Shown here piece after piece: positions 50,840 through 58,902 of a DNA stretch of 64,000 nucleotides (position 1 is the stretch's first letter; each line of letters opens with the position of its first letter). Source of the stretch: Methylophilus sp. 13 (GTDB taxonomy: Bacteria > Pseudomonadota > Gammaproteobacteria > Burkholderiales > Methylophilaceae). A program made the translations under genes and the position numbers. A model generated the notes under the pieces. The model was not told where the DNA came from. It was given only the letters and a program-made list of their open reading frames with translations, and made no database searches. Where the stretch lies: the NCBI RefSeq assembly GCF_015354335.1, contig NZ_JADKYR010000003.1, positions 310,001 to 374,000 on the forward strand, written 5' to 3'.

Positions 50840-50994
50840 TGGGGCAGCAGGTATGAACGCTGCATTACCTAATGGTTGGCTAGGGTTCCGGCTTACGTGA
50901 GTGAGTGCTGGTCCGAGAGCTGACGACCTCCAAGAGGTTACACGGCGGGATAAAAGCCCGGGAGATAGCAACATTTTGAATGTTAGCTGCTCCC
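50840..50994 (+). promoter_or_regulatory. Guanidine-I (ykkC) riboswitch
   Basis: Conserved ykkC blocks occur in order: GCTAGGGTTCCG (50879-50890), CTGGTCCGAGAG (50908-50919), and ACACGGCGGGATAAAAGCCC with GGGAGA ending at 50965. The aptamer binds guanidinium. The last conserved GGGAG (50960-50964) can instead pair with CTCCC (50990-50994) around an AACATT/AATGTT hairpin, a candidate expression platform. There is no T run, so control may be through translation: the next ribosome site, GGAG at 51012, can also pair with CTCC just before the ATG. Confidence 0.93.
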
Positions 50995-51023
50995 TTGCCG
51001 AATAATTTACTTGGAGTTCTCCT

Positions 51024-52085
51024 ATGCTAGTTCGACGCTTTACAATCGCACTGACGCTGCTTTGCTTTTCTCTATTCAATACCACTGCATTCGCTGCTGA
51101 CTCAAAAAAACAATTCAATATTTGCTGGACCATTTATGCTGGATGGATGCCATGGGATTATGCGCAAGCAAAAGGCATCGTCGCCAAATGGGCAAAGAAA
51201 TACGGTATCACGATTAAAGTTACTCAGTTGAACGATTATGCTGAGTCCATTAATCAATATACCGCAGGGCAATTTGATGGTTGCAGTATGGCCAATCTGG
51301 ATGCATTGGTTGTGCCAGCGGCGGGTGGCGTTGACTCCACCGCATTAATTGTCGGCGACTATTCAAATGGTAACGACGGTATTGTCATTAAGGGTGCGAA
51401 TAAACAGATCAAGGACCTCAAGGGGCAAAGCGTACACTTGGTTCAATATTCTGTATCGCATTACTTACTGGCGAGAGCTCTGGAACAGGCCGGACTCACC
51501 CAGAAGGACTTGAAGTTAGTCAATGTCTCAGATGCAGATGTTGTCGCCGCTTTTAGCACGCCGTCTGTGAAAGCCATGGCAACCTGGAACCCTCAACTCT
51601 CTGAGTTAGCCGCGCTGCCAAATACCTCAAAAGCATTCACCTCCAGCCAAATTCCTGGCGAAATCATCGACTTGATGGTCGTCAATACAGACACTTTACG
51701 AAAAAAACCCTCGCTAGGGAAAGCTTTAACGGGCGCATGGTTTGAAGTGATGGCACTCATGAAAGCAAAAGATAAAGAGGCGTTGCAATACATGGCAAAG
51801 CACTCTGGCACAACCCTGGATTCATACATGCAGCAAATTTCCACCACCGCCCTGTTTTATGAACCTGCTGCCTCACTGGCCTTTGTCAGGGACGCGAAAC
51901 TGCCAACGGTGATGCAAAAGGTCTCTAGTTTTTCTTTCGAGAATGGTTTGCTGGGGCCTGCAGCAAAATCCGCAACCGCCATTGGCATTGAATATCCCAA
52001 CGGCGTCGTCACCGGTAATAGCAAAAATATCAAACTCAGATTCACTGACACGTATCTGCAAATGGCGGTTGATGGCAAGCTCTAA
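51024..52085 (+). CDS. ABC transporter substrate-binding protein, guanidine locus
   Basis: 353 residues with a signal peptide (about 1-25, ending TTAFAAD). NitT/TauT-type periplasmic protein (PBP2 fold: ICWTIYAGWMPWDYAQAKGI; DGCSMANLDALVVPAAGG). The family sits next to urea/guanidine carboxylase genes and was named for urea, but the guanidine riboswitch just upstream points to guanidine or a close derivative. First gene of the operon. Confidence 0.88.
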   Translation: MLVRRFTIALTLLCFSLFNTTAFAADSKKQFNICWTIYAGWMPWDYAQAKGIVAKWAKKYGITIKVTQLNDYAESINQYTAGQFDGCSMANLDALVVPAAGGVDSTALIVGDYSNGNDGIVIKGANKQIKDLKGQSVHLVQYSVSHYLLARALEQAGLTQKDLKLVNVSDADVVAAFSTPSVKAMATWNPQLSELAALPNTSKAFTSSQIPGEIIDLMVVNTDTLRKKPSLGKALTGAWFEVMALMKAKDKEALQYMAKHSGTTLDSYMQQISTTALFYEPAASLAFVRDAKLPTVMQKVSSFSFENGLLGPAAKSATAIGIEYPNGVVTGNSKNIKLRFTDTYLQMAVDGKL

Positions 52086-52096
52086 ACAGGTCAATC

Positions 52097-52912
52097 ATGA
52101 GATTAATTAATCAATACCCCAGCAGGGGGACGAGATGGATGCTTGCCGCAATCCCAATGATCTTGATCATTGTTGTGTATTTGGTGAACTCACATCTTCG
52201 CCTGGTTGAAAATCCAGAGGACAAGCTCCTTCCTAGTGTTTCTCAAATGTGGGAAGCCCTGAAGCTGATGGCCTTTACAGAAGACCCGTCCACTGGGACC
52301 TTTCTGATGCTGGATGACACCTTGTCCAGTTTGAAGCGACTAGGGATCAGCTTAGCCATGGTTGCATCGCTTGGGTTAACGCTCGGTATTTTATTAGGAT
52401 CGATCCCGTTGTTACGGGCATCCCTTTCCCCTTTGGTCGCGATCATCTCCATGGTGCCGCCGCTGGCGATTCTTCCCATCCTGTTTATCGTGTTTGGCCT
52501 GGATGAGCTCTCTAAGATCATGCTGATTGTGATCGGACTCACGCCCATGCTGGCACGTGACCTGGAACAACGGGCACGAGAACTGCCCAAGGAAATCATC
52601 ATTAAAGCGCAGACATTAGGCGCTAACTCATGGACGTTAATGATACGGGTGGTACTACCGCAATTACTGGCAAGATTGATGACTTCCCTGCGCTTACTGA
52701 TGGGCTCAGCCTGGTTATTTCTGATTTCTGCGGAAGCCATCTCCTCGACAGAAGGCCTGGGATATCGCATCTTTCTCGTGCGTAGATATCTCGCGATGGA
52801 TGTGATCTTGCCGTATGTTTTGTGGATCACCTTGCTGGCTTGGCTGACAGATTATGCACTCAAAAAACTGCATCAAGTCTGCTTTCCTTGGGCGGAAGGA
52901 GCGGACGCATGA
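52097..52912 (+). CDS. ABC transporter permease, guanidine locus
   Basis: 271 residues, six hydrophobic segments, BPD_transp_1 domain with the coupling-helix EAA region (ELPKEIIIKAQTLGANSWTL). Inner-membrane channel of the importer. It begins 11 bases after the binding-protein gene and overlaps the ATPase start by four bases. Confidence 0.9.
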   Translation: MRLINQYPSRGTRWMLAAIPMILIIVVYLVNSHLRLVENPEDKLLPSVSQMWEALKLMAFTEDPSTGTFLMLDDTLSSLKRLGISLAMVASLGLTLGILLGSIPLLRASLSPLVAIISMVPPLAILPILFIVFGLDELSKIMLIVIGLTPMLARDLEQRARELPKEIIIKAQTLGANSWTLMIRVVLPQLLARLMTSLRLLMGSAWLFLISAEAISSTEGLGYRIFLVRRYLAMDVILPYVLWITLLAWLTDYALKKLHQVCFPWAEGADA

Positions 52913-53691
52913 GTTTTATAGAGTTTAAGAATGTGTGGCGAAGCTACGGAGACCATGTCGTTTTAGAGGGTCTGAATCTGAAGGTTGAAGAAGGCGAGTT
53001 TTGCACGCTGGTAGGCGCTTCAGGCTGCGGAAAATCCACACTCCTGCGCATGCTGCTGGGCCAGGAGACCCCGACCAAAGGTGAGATTCTTTTGGATGGG
53101 CAAAAACTCCCGGCAGAGCCAGACCCCTCCCGCGGGGTGGTATTCCAAAAGTACTCGGTGTTCCCGCACCTGACGGTTCTGGAGAATGTGGTCATAGGCA
53201 TGGAGTTTTCCGCATCGCCTTTTTGGGGGCGCCTGTGGGGCGCTAAAAAGAAAGAAGCAAGACGCAAGGCTACGCAAATTCTCAGCCGTGTCGGGCTGGA
53301 TCACCATTTGCATCAATACCCGTCTGCGCTATCGGGCGGCATGCAGCAACGCCTCGCCATCGCGCAGGCTTTGATCGCTCAACCACGTATCCTGTTGCTG
53401 GATGAACCCTTTGGCGCGCTGGATCCTGGTATTCGCAAAGATATGCATGCACTCATGTTAGAGCTATGCAAAGAGACAAAATTGACGGTCTTCATGGTCA
53501 CCCATGACTTGTCCGAGGGCTTTCATTTGGGCACCCGATTGATGGTATTTGATAAGGTCAGAGTCGATCCACATGCACCCAAAGCCTACGGTGCGCGTAT
53601 CACCTACGACATCAAGCTCAATCAGGACAGACGCCAGCAACAAGCGCAGGTGGCGACCTTGCCCACCCATGTGCTTAATCAAACGAATTAA
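52909..53691 (+). CDS. ABC transporter ATP-binding protein, guanidine locus
   Basis: 260 residues from MSFIEFKNVWRSYG at the ATGA overlap with the permease; an upstream start at 52822 would be within the permease. Walker A GASGCGKST, signature LSGGMQQR, Walker B ILLLDEPFGALD and H loop MVTHDLSEG are complete. NitT/TauT type. Confidence 0.92.
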   Translation: MSFIEFKNVWRSYGDHVVLEGLNLKVEEGEFCTLVGASGCGKSTLLRMLLGQETPTKGEILLDGQKLPAEPDPSRGVVFQKYSVFPHLTVLENVVIGMEFSASPFWGRLWGAKKKEARRKATQILSRVGLDHHLHQYPSALSGGMQQRLAIAQALIAQPRILLLDEPFGALDPGIRKDMHALMLELCKETKLTVFMVTHDLSEGFHLGTRLMVFDKVRVDPHAPKAYGARITYDIKLNQDRRQQQAQVATLPTHVLNQTN

Positions 53692-53702
53692 AAGGTTTAC
53701 CG

Positions 53703-54431
53703 ATGAACAACGATACAAATACATCTAGCATCCTCTACGAAGAGCTTGTTCCAGGCGGAGGTCACACCTCCTTCATCCTGAAAAAAGACCAGGTTTTGCG
53801 CATGACCGACGTCGAAGGTCACGCCAATGTCAGCCTCATGATGTTGAATGCACATCAACACAGCGAGCGGCTGAACTTACCAGACACCTTAAAAGCGCAA
53901 CACACGGCCAAGCTCACAAAAGGACATTGCTTTTACTCGGACATGGGGAGAGTACTCGCCGCCATCACAGAGGATACATGCGGTTGGCATGACAGTTTGG
54001 GCGGGGTGTTAAACGCTCAAGAAGTCCTAGCGAAATATGGCGTTGGCCGCTATCAGGAACTCAGAAATAATTTCTATCGTAATGGCACGGATAATCTGTT
54101 GGTTGAGATGGGTAAATGGAACCTTGATCTTCAAGACTTGCTCATGGTCGTCAACTTTTTTAGCAAAGTGACCGTGGATGACGAGGGATCCCTGTTCTTT
54201 GAGCCCAACCATTCTTGTGCAGGTGATTACGTGGAGTTGTATGCACCAATGGACACCTTGGTGATTCTGACCGCCATTCAACATCCATTGGATCCCAATC
54301 CTGAGTATCACCCCCGCCCCGTGCAACTGTCATGGCGCAACGCAGAGAGCGAAAGTATCAGTGAAGTGTGTCGACAGTCACGGCCAGAAAACGGTCGTGC
54401 TTTCCATAACACTGAACGCTTCTACCTGTGA
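53703..54431 (+). CDS. DUF1989 protein, carboxyguanidine deiminase subunit (larger)
   Basis: 242 residues, formerly 'urea carboxylase-associated protein'. Conserved DUF1989 features: YSDMGRVLAAITEDTCGWHD and the Asn-Asn-Phe-Tyr and MVVNFFSKV stretches. A 2020 study showed that such paired DUF1989 proteins (CgdA/CgdB) together hydrolyse carboxyguanidine to allophanate and ammonia. Which subunit is A or B I cannot settle by eye. Twelve bases after the transporter ATPase. Confidence 0.85.
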   Translation: MNNDTNTSSILYEELVPGGGHTSFILKKDQVLRMTDVEGHANVSLMMLNAHQHSERLNLPDTLKAQHTAKLTKGHCFYSDMGRVLAAITEDTCGWHDSLGGVLNAQEVLAKYGVGRYQELRNNFYRNGTDNLLVEMGKWNLDLQDLLMVVNFFSKVTVDDEGSLFFEPNHSCAGDYVELYAPMDTLVILTAIQHPLDPNPEYHPRPVQLSWRNAESESISEVCRQSRPENGRAFHNTERFYL

Positions 54432-54444
54432 GGAAAGAATCAAT

Positions 54445-55080
54445 ATGAACATCATCTCAAGCCCATTAGCTGCTGAAAAAGCCTTTTTTCACCATGTCAT
54501 TCCGGCAGGCGAACCTTATTTGTTTGAAGTCAAAGCAGGACAGACATTCAGGCTGTTAGACAGTGAAGGTAACCAGGCCGTGGATACCCTTTTTTATAGC
54601 GCGAGCAATCCAAGAGAGCGTTATGACGCGCAACGGACCATGCGTAATCAGAACAAGGTTTACCTGACGACCGGTACAACGCTGTACTCAAATCTGGGCA
54701 ATCCATTAGCCACGATTGTGGCAGATACCTGCGGTCGCCACGACACCCTGGGAGGCGCATGCGCTCAGGAAAGTAATACCGTACGTTATTCACTCGACAA
54801 GCGCTACATGCATAGTTGCAGAGACAATTTCATGTGCGCCTGTTTGCATGATGGCAGATTGAACAAGCGGGATATTGGCGCAAACATTAACTTCTTCATG
54901 AACGTTCCGGTCACTCCGGAGGGCGGCTTGACCTTTGCAGATGGCATTTCAGCGCCAGGCAAATATGTGGAATTAAAAGCGCACCAGGATTTAATTGTGT
55001 TGATCTCGAATTGCCCACAACTGAACAACCCATGTAATGGATGGAACCCAACCCAAGCGGAGGTGTTTGTATGGAACTAA
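54445..55080 (+). CDS. DUF1989 protein, carboxyguanidine deiminase subunit (smaller)
   Basis: 211 residues from MNIISSPLAAEKAFF, after GAGGAAAG; a longer frame from 54361 lies in the previous gene. Metal/active-site region ATIVADTCGRHDTLGGACAQ and cysteines in NFMCACLHD. Partner of the preceding protein. Its last codons contain the ribosome site and start of a 32-residue gene in another frame. Confidence 0.86.
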   Translation: MNIISSPLAAEKAFFHHVIPAGEPYLFEVKAGQTFRLLDSEGNQAVDTLFYSASNPRERYDAQRTMRNQNKVYLTTGTTLYSNLGNPLATIVADTCGRHDTLGGACAQESNTVRYSLDKRYMHSCRDNFMCACLHDGRLNKRDIGANINFFMNVPVTPEGGLTFADGISAPGKYVELKAHQDLIVLISNCPQLNNPCNGWNPTQAEVFVWN

Positions 55081-55169
55081 CATTCAAAAAGAAGATGATA
55101 CGCGTCTTTCGAAAAGTGCTTGATGCCTTGTATCAAGGCATGACAGCAAGAGCAGACTTCTCTAAATAA
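55071..55169 (+). CDS. 32-residue small protein, guanidine operon
   Basis: Begins MELTFKKKMIRVFRKVLD and ends TARADFSK. The ATG overlaps the end of the smaller DUF1989 gene, 7 bases after a GGAGG ribosome site placed inside that gene. Strongly basic N-terminal half with amphipathic helical character. No family recognised. Its position between the deiminase and the guanidine-II riboswitch, and the strong ribosome site, argue that it is translated. Confidence 0.6.
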   Translation: MELTFKKKMIRVFRKVLDALYQGMTARADFSK

Positions 55170-55226
55170 ACATGATTTAGTCAGTCACTTAACGGCTATC
55201 CAAATACTCACCTAGCCAGTGGATCC

Positions 55227-55273
55227 CGCTGTGGACGACCTCAGCGCGGTTTCGTATATGCGGGACGACCCGC
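55227..55273 (+). promoter_or_regulatory. Guanidine-II (mini-ykkC) riboswitch
   Basis: Two tandem hairpins each with the ACGA loop that binds guanidinium: CGCTG-T-GG(ACGA)CC-T-CAGCG at 55227-55246 and GCGGG(ACGA)CCCGC at 55260-55273, separated by 13 bases. The second ends 18 bases before the carboxylase ATG. This is the mini-ykkC layout, which controls translation in other bacteria by freeing the ribosome site when ligand is bound. Confidence 0.88.
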
Positions 55274-55291
55274 CCTCAGAAGATCATTTGT

Positions 55292-58200
55292 ATGTTCAAT
55301 AAACTACTGATTGCAAATCGAGGGGCGATTGCTTGCCGCATCCTCCGCACCCTAAAAGCCCTGAACGTGAAAGGGGTGGCGGTTTATTCAGAATCGGACA
55401 TTGCCAGTTTACATATTCAGCAGGCCGACGAAGCGATTAGCTTAGGTGAAGGCCCCGCTGCAAATACGTATCTCAATGTAGCGCGGATACTTGAAATCGC
55501 AAAAACCACCGGCGCGACTGCCATTCATCCTGGGTATGGTTTTTTATCTGAGAATGCAGCGTTCGCAGAAGCCTGCGAACAAGCAGGCATCGCCTTTATT
55601 GGCCCAACCCCGGAACAATTACGCGTTTTCGGGCTTAAGCACACGGCAAGGGCCATTGCAAAAGCCCATCAGGTGCCCATGCTGGAGGGCACTGAGTTGT
55701 TGGAGAGCGTGCACGAGGCGACCGCTGCAGCCAAGCAGGTAGGTTACCCGGTCATGCTGAAAAGTACCGCGGGGGGGGGTGGCATAGGTATGCGCGTGTG
55801 CTGGAACGAACGCGACCTTGCCGAAGCGTTTGAAGCCGTAAGGCGCTTGGGACAGAACAACTTTAGTGACTCTGGCGTGTTTATTGAAAAATACATTGAA
55901 CGCGCCAGACACTTAGAGGTTCAGGTGTTTGGGGATGGCAAAGGTGAGGTCATTGCCTTGGGGGTGCGTGATTGCTCTGTGCAGCGCAGAAACCAAAAAG
56001 TATTAGAAGAAACCCCGGCGCCCAACTTGCCGGACGGCATGGCGCAGGCGCTATGTGAAGCGGCGATTAAATTAGCAAAAGCGGTTAATTACCGCAGTGC
56101 GGGCACCGTAGAATTTGTGTATGACAGCCTTGCCGAGCAATTTTATTTCCTCGAAGTGAATACCCGCTTACAGGTAGAGCATGGTGTTACCGAGCAAGTA
56201 TGGGGTGTTGACCTGGTGCGTTGGATGATTGAATTGGCGGCTGGCGACTTACCGCCTTTGTCAGACATTCGCCAAACACTGCAACCCCATGGCCACGCAA
56301 TACAAGCCCGCCTGTATGCGGAAGATCCTGGAAAAGACTTTCAACCCAGCCCTGGTTTGTTGACCAATGTTGCGTTTCCACATGCGGATGGAAAAGCATT
56401 GCGTGTAGACACATGGGTTGAGGCAGGCTGCGAAGTGCCGCCCTATTTTGACCCCATGATTGCAAAAGTGATTAGCTGGTCAACCACCAGGGAGGAGGCC
56501 AGAAAGCGTCTGGATGACGCGCTCGCAGAGACCGTGCTATACGGCGTAGAGACCAACCGTGACTACCTCAGACAAATATTATCCGACCAGCCATTTTCAG
56601 AAGGCCATCCCTGGACGCGCTGTCTTGAGGGTTTAGCCTATCAATCTCACACATTTGAAGTCCTTGTTCCAGGCACGCAAACCACCATTCAGGATTATCC
56701 TGGTCGCCAGGGATATTGGGCCGTCGGTGTTCCGCCCTCAGGCCCAATGGATAGCCTGGCTTTCCGTTTGGGGAATCGTTTGCTGGGGAACGAAGAACGT
56801 GCCGCCGGATTGGAAATCACCATGAGTGGTCCCACCTTGCGCTTCAATACGGATGCCGTTGTCGCTATCACGGGTGCAAACATCCCGGTAAAAGTGGATG
56901 GCGAGCAGGCGCCACAACATGTTTCTCTCCACATCAAGCGAGGGTCAACGTTAACCTTAGGCAAAATTGCCGAAACAGGCGCCCGCAGCTATTTGCTTTT
57001 CAGGGGCGGCCTGGAGATTCCTGAATATTTGGGCAGTAAAAGTACGTTTACGCTGGGCCAATTCGGCGGGCATGCGGGGCGCGCTTTAAGGGCCGGGGAT
57101 GTCATCCACCTGCCAGCATTAGAGGATGCTGCTGCGGGCATCGCGCTACCGCCAGACCTCTACCCTCCCCTTGCTGAGACCAGACAGATCCGAGTCATTT
57201 ATGGGCCGCATGGCGCCCCGGAATATTTCACCCAGCGCTACATCGATCAGTTTTTAAACACAGATTGGGAAGTGCATTTCAACTCCAGCAGAACCGGTGT
57301 TCGCCTGATTGGACCGAAACCTGAGTGGGTCAGAGAGAGTGGCGGTGAAGCGGGTTTACACCCATCCAATATTCACGACAACCCCTATGCGATTGGTGCG
57401 GTTGATTTCACCGGTGACATGCCGGTGATTCTCGGGCCTGATGGGCCCAGCCTGGGCGGCTTTGTCTGCCCGGTGACGATGATTGAAGCAGATTTATGGC
57501 ACTTGGGACAACTCAAGGCAGGTGACAAAGTTCGCTTTATCCCGGTGACCATCGCCACCGCCAGACAGGCTTTTAAAGAACAACAGCAACAAATCGCAGG
57601 CCTGAGTCCAATCACTGCATCTTGGCAGGCGGCAGAACTGCAGACCCCTATCGTGCTGGAAATTGGGGAAAAGGATGCCAAGCTCGTCGCAAGACTATCT
57701 GGCGATACGCACTTGTTGATTGAGATCGGCGCGCCTGAGCTAGACCTTGTTTTGCGATTCAAAGCGCATGCTTTGATGCAAGCCATCGAACAAAGCAACC
57801 CTGCCGGCATTATTGACCTCACCCCTGGCATACGCTCCTTGCAAGTGCATTACCAGCCGGAACAGCTGCCATTAAAAACATTATTGGCGTTGATCCAGGA
57901 AATTTGGGGCAAACTCAGTTCAACGCAAGATATTACCGTGCCATCCAGGGTAGTGCATTTGCCATTGTCCTGGGACGATCCGGCGTGCCAATTGGCGATC
58001 GAAAAATATATGACCACCGTGCGTAAAGATGCGCCTTGGTGCCCGAGCAACCTGGAGTTTATCCGTCGCATCAATGAATTGCCGGACATTCAAAAAGTGC
58101 AGGAAATCGTTTTTGACGCCAGTTACCTGGTCATGGGCCTGGGGGATGTTTACCTTGGGGCGCCAGTCGCCACCCCCTTGGATCCACGGCACAGATTAGT

Positions 58201-58891
58201 CACTACCAAATACAACCCGGCCAGAACCTGGACGGCCGAGAATTCCGTCGGCATTGGCGGCGCTTACATCTGTGTTTACGGTATGGAGGGTCCAGGGGGT
58301 TACCAGTTTGTGGGCCGCACCCTGCAAATGTGGAGTCGCTATAAAAAGGTAGCTGCGTTTGAAGGAAAGCCATGGTTACTGAATTTCTTTGACCAGATTC
58401 GTTTTTACCCCGTGTCGGCCGAAGAATTACTTGTCATTCGGCGCGATTTTCCACTCGGTCGCTATCCATTAAAGATTGAAGAGACCAGCCTTAACCTTTC
58501 GCAATATCAGTCCTTCTTGGCAACAGAGGCGGCATCAATTCAAGCCTTCAGGACCCATCAACAAACCGCATTCGATGCAGAGCGTCAGCGCTGGATTGAC
58601 ACTGGCCAGGCCCATTTTGAAATAGATGAAAATTTAGCCAGTGACACTGAAGAATCCACCTTAACTGAGGGGCAAGTCGGCGTGGAAAGCCATATTGCCG
58701 GCAATTTATGGCAAGTCGCTGTGCAGATTGGGCAACAGGTGACCGCTGGTGAGTCTTTAGTCATTCTTGAATCCATGAAAATGGAAATTGAAATCCAAGC
58801 ACCTGTCGATGGTGTCGTGGCAGAGATACGCGTCTCCCCGGGCTCACCAGTCAAAGCCGGGCAGTGTGTGGTTGTGATTAACGAAGCTTAA
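55292..58891 (+). CDS. Biotin-dependent guanidine (urea-type) carboxylase
   Basis: 1199 residues. Biotin carboxylase half (1-450; ATP grasp AGGGGIGM at 160-167, REVQVFGDG-like region), then KipA/KipI-type carboxyltransferase domains (about 460-1010, VVAITGANIPVKV; VTGDMPV-like DFTGDMPVILGPDG; GLGDVYLGAPVATPLDPRHR), and a C-terminal biotinyl domain with ESMKMEI, Lys1163. Uses ATP and bicarbonate. In this riboswitch-controlled neighbourhood, with two DUF1989 genes, the substrate is most likely guanidine, giving carboxyguanidine, rather than urea. A run of nine G occurs at 55771-55779. Confidence 0.9.
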   Translation: MFNKLLIANRGAIACRILRTLKALNVKGVAVYSESDIASLHIQQADEAISLGEGPAANTYLNVARILEIAKTTGATAIHPGYGFLSENAAFAEACEQAGIAFIGPTPEQLRVFGLKHTARAIAKAHQVPMLEGTELLESVHEATAAAKQVGYPVMLKSTAGGGGIGMRVCWNERDLAEAFEAVRRLGQNNFSDSGVFIEKYIERARHLEVQVFGDGKGEVIALGVRDCSVQRRNQKVLEETPAPNLPDGMAQALCEAAIKLAKAVNYRSAGTVEFVYDSLAEQFYFLEVNTRLQVEHGVTEQVWGVDLVRWMIELAAGDLPPLSDIRQTLQPHGHAIQARLYAEDPGKDFQPSPGLLTNVAFPHADGKALRVDTWVEAGCEVPPYFDPMIAKVISWSTTREEARKRLDDALAETVLYGVETNRDYLRQILSDQPFSEGHPWTRCLEGLAYQSHTFEVLVPGTQTTIQDYPGRQGYWAVGVPPSGPMDSLAFRLGNRLLGNEERAAGLEITMSGPTLRFNTDAVVAITGANIPVKVDGEQAPQHVSLHIKRGSTLTLGKIAETGARSYLLFRGGLEIPEYLGSKSTFTLGQFGGHAGRALRAGDVIHLPALEDAAAGIALPPDLYPPLAETRQIRVIYGPHGAPEYFTQRYIDQFLNTDWEVHFNSSRTGVRLIGPKPEWVRESGGEAGLHPSNIHDNPYAIGAVDFTGDMPVILGPDGPSLGGFVCPVTMIEADLWHLGQLKAGDKVRFIPVTIATARQAFKEQQQQIAGLSPITASWQAAELQTPIVLEIGEKDAKLVARLSGDTHLLIEIGAPELDLVLRFKAHALMQAIEQSNPAGIIDLTPGIRSLQVHYQPEQLPLKTLLALIQEIWGKLSSTQDITVPSRVVHLPLSWDDPACQLAIEKYMTTVRKDAPWCPSNLEFIRRINELPDIQKVQEIVFDASYLVMGLGDVYLGAPVATPLDPRHRLVTTKYNPARTWTAENSVGIGGAYICVYGMEGPGGYQFVGRTLQMWSRYKKVAAFEGKPWLLNFFDQIRFYPVSAEELLVIRRDFPLGRYPLKIEETSLNLSQYQSFLATEAASIQAFRTHQQTAFDAERQRWIDTGQAHFEIDENLASDTEESTLTEGQVGVESHIAGNLWQVAVQIGQQVTAGESLVILESMKMEIEIQAPVDGVVAEIRVSPGSPVKAGQCVVVINEA

Positions 58892-58902
58892 AGGACATTG
58901 AA

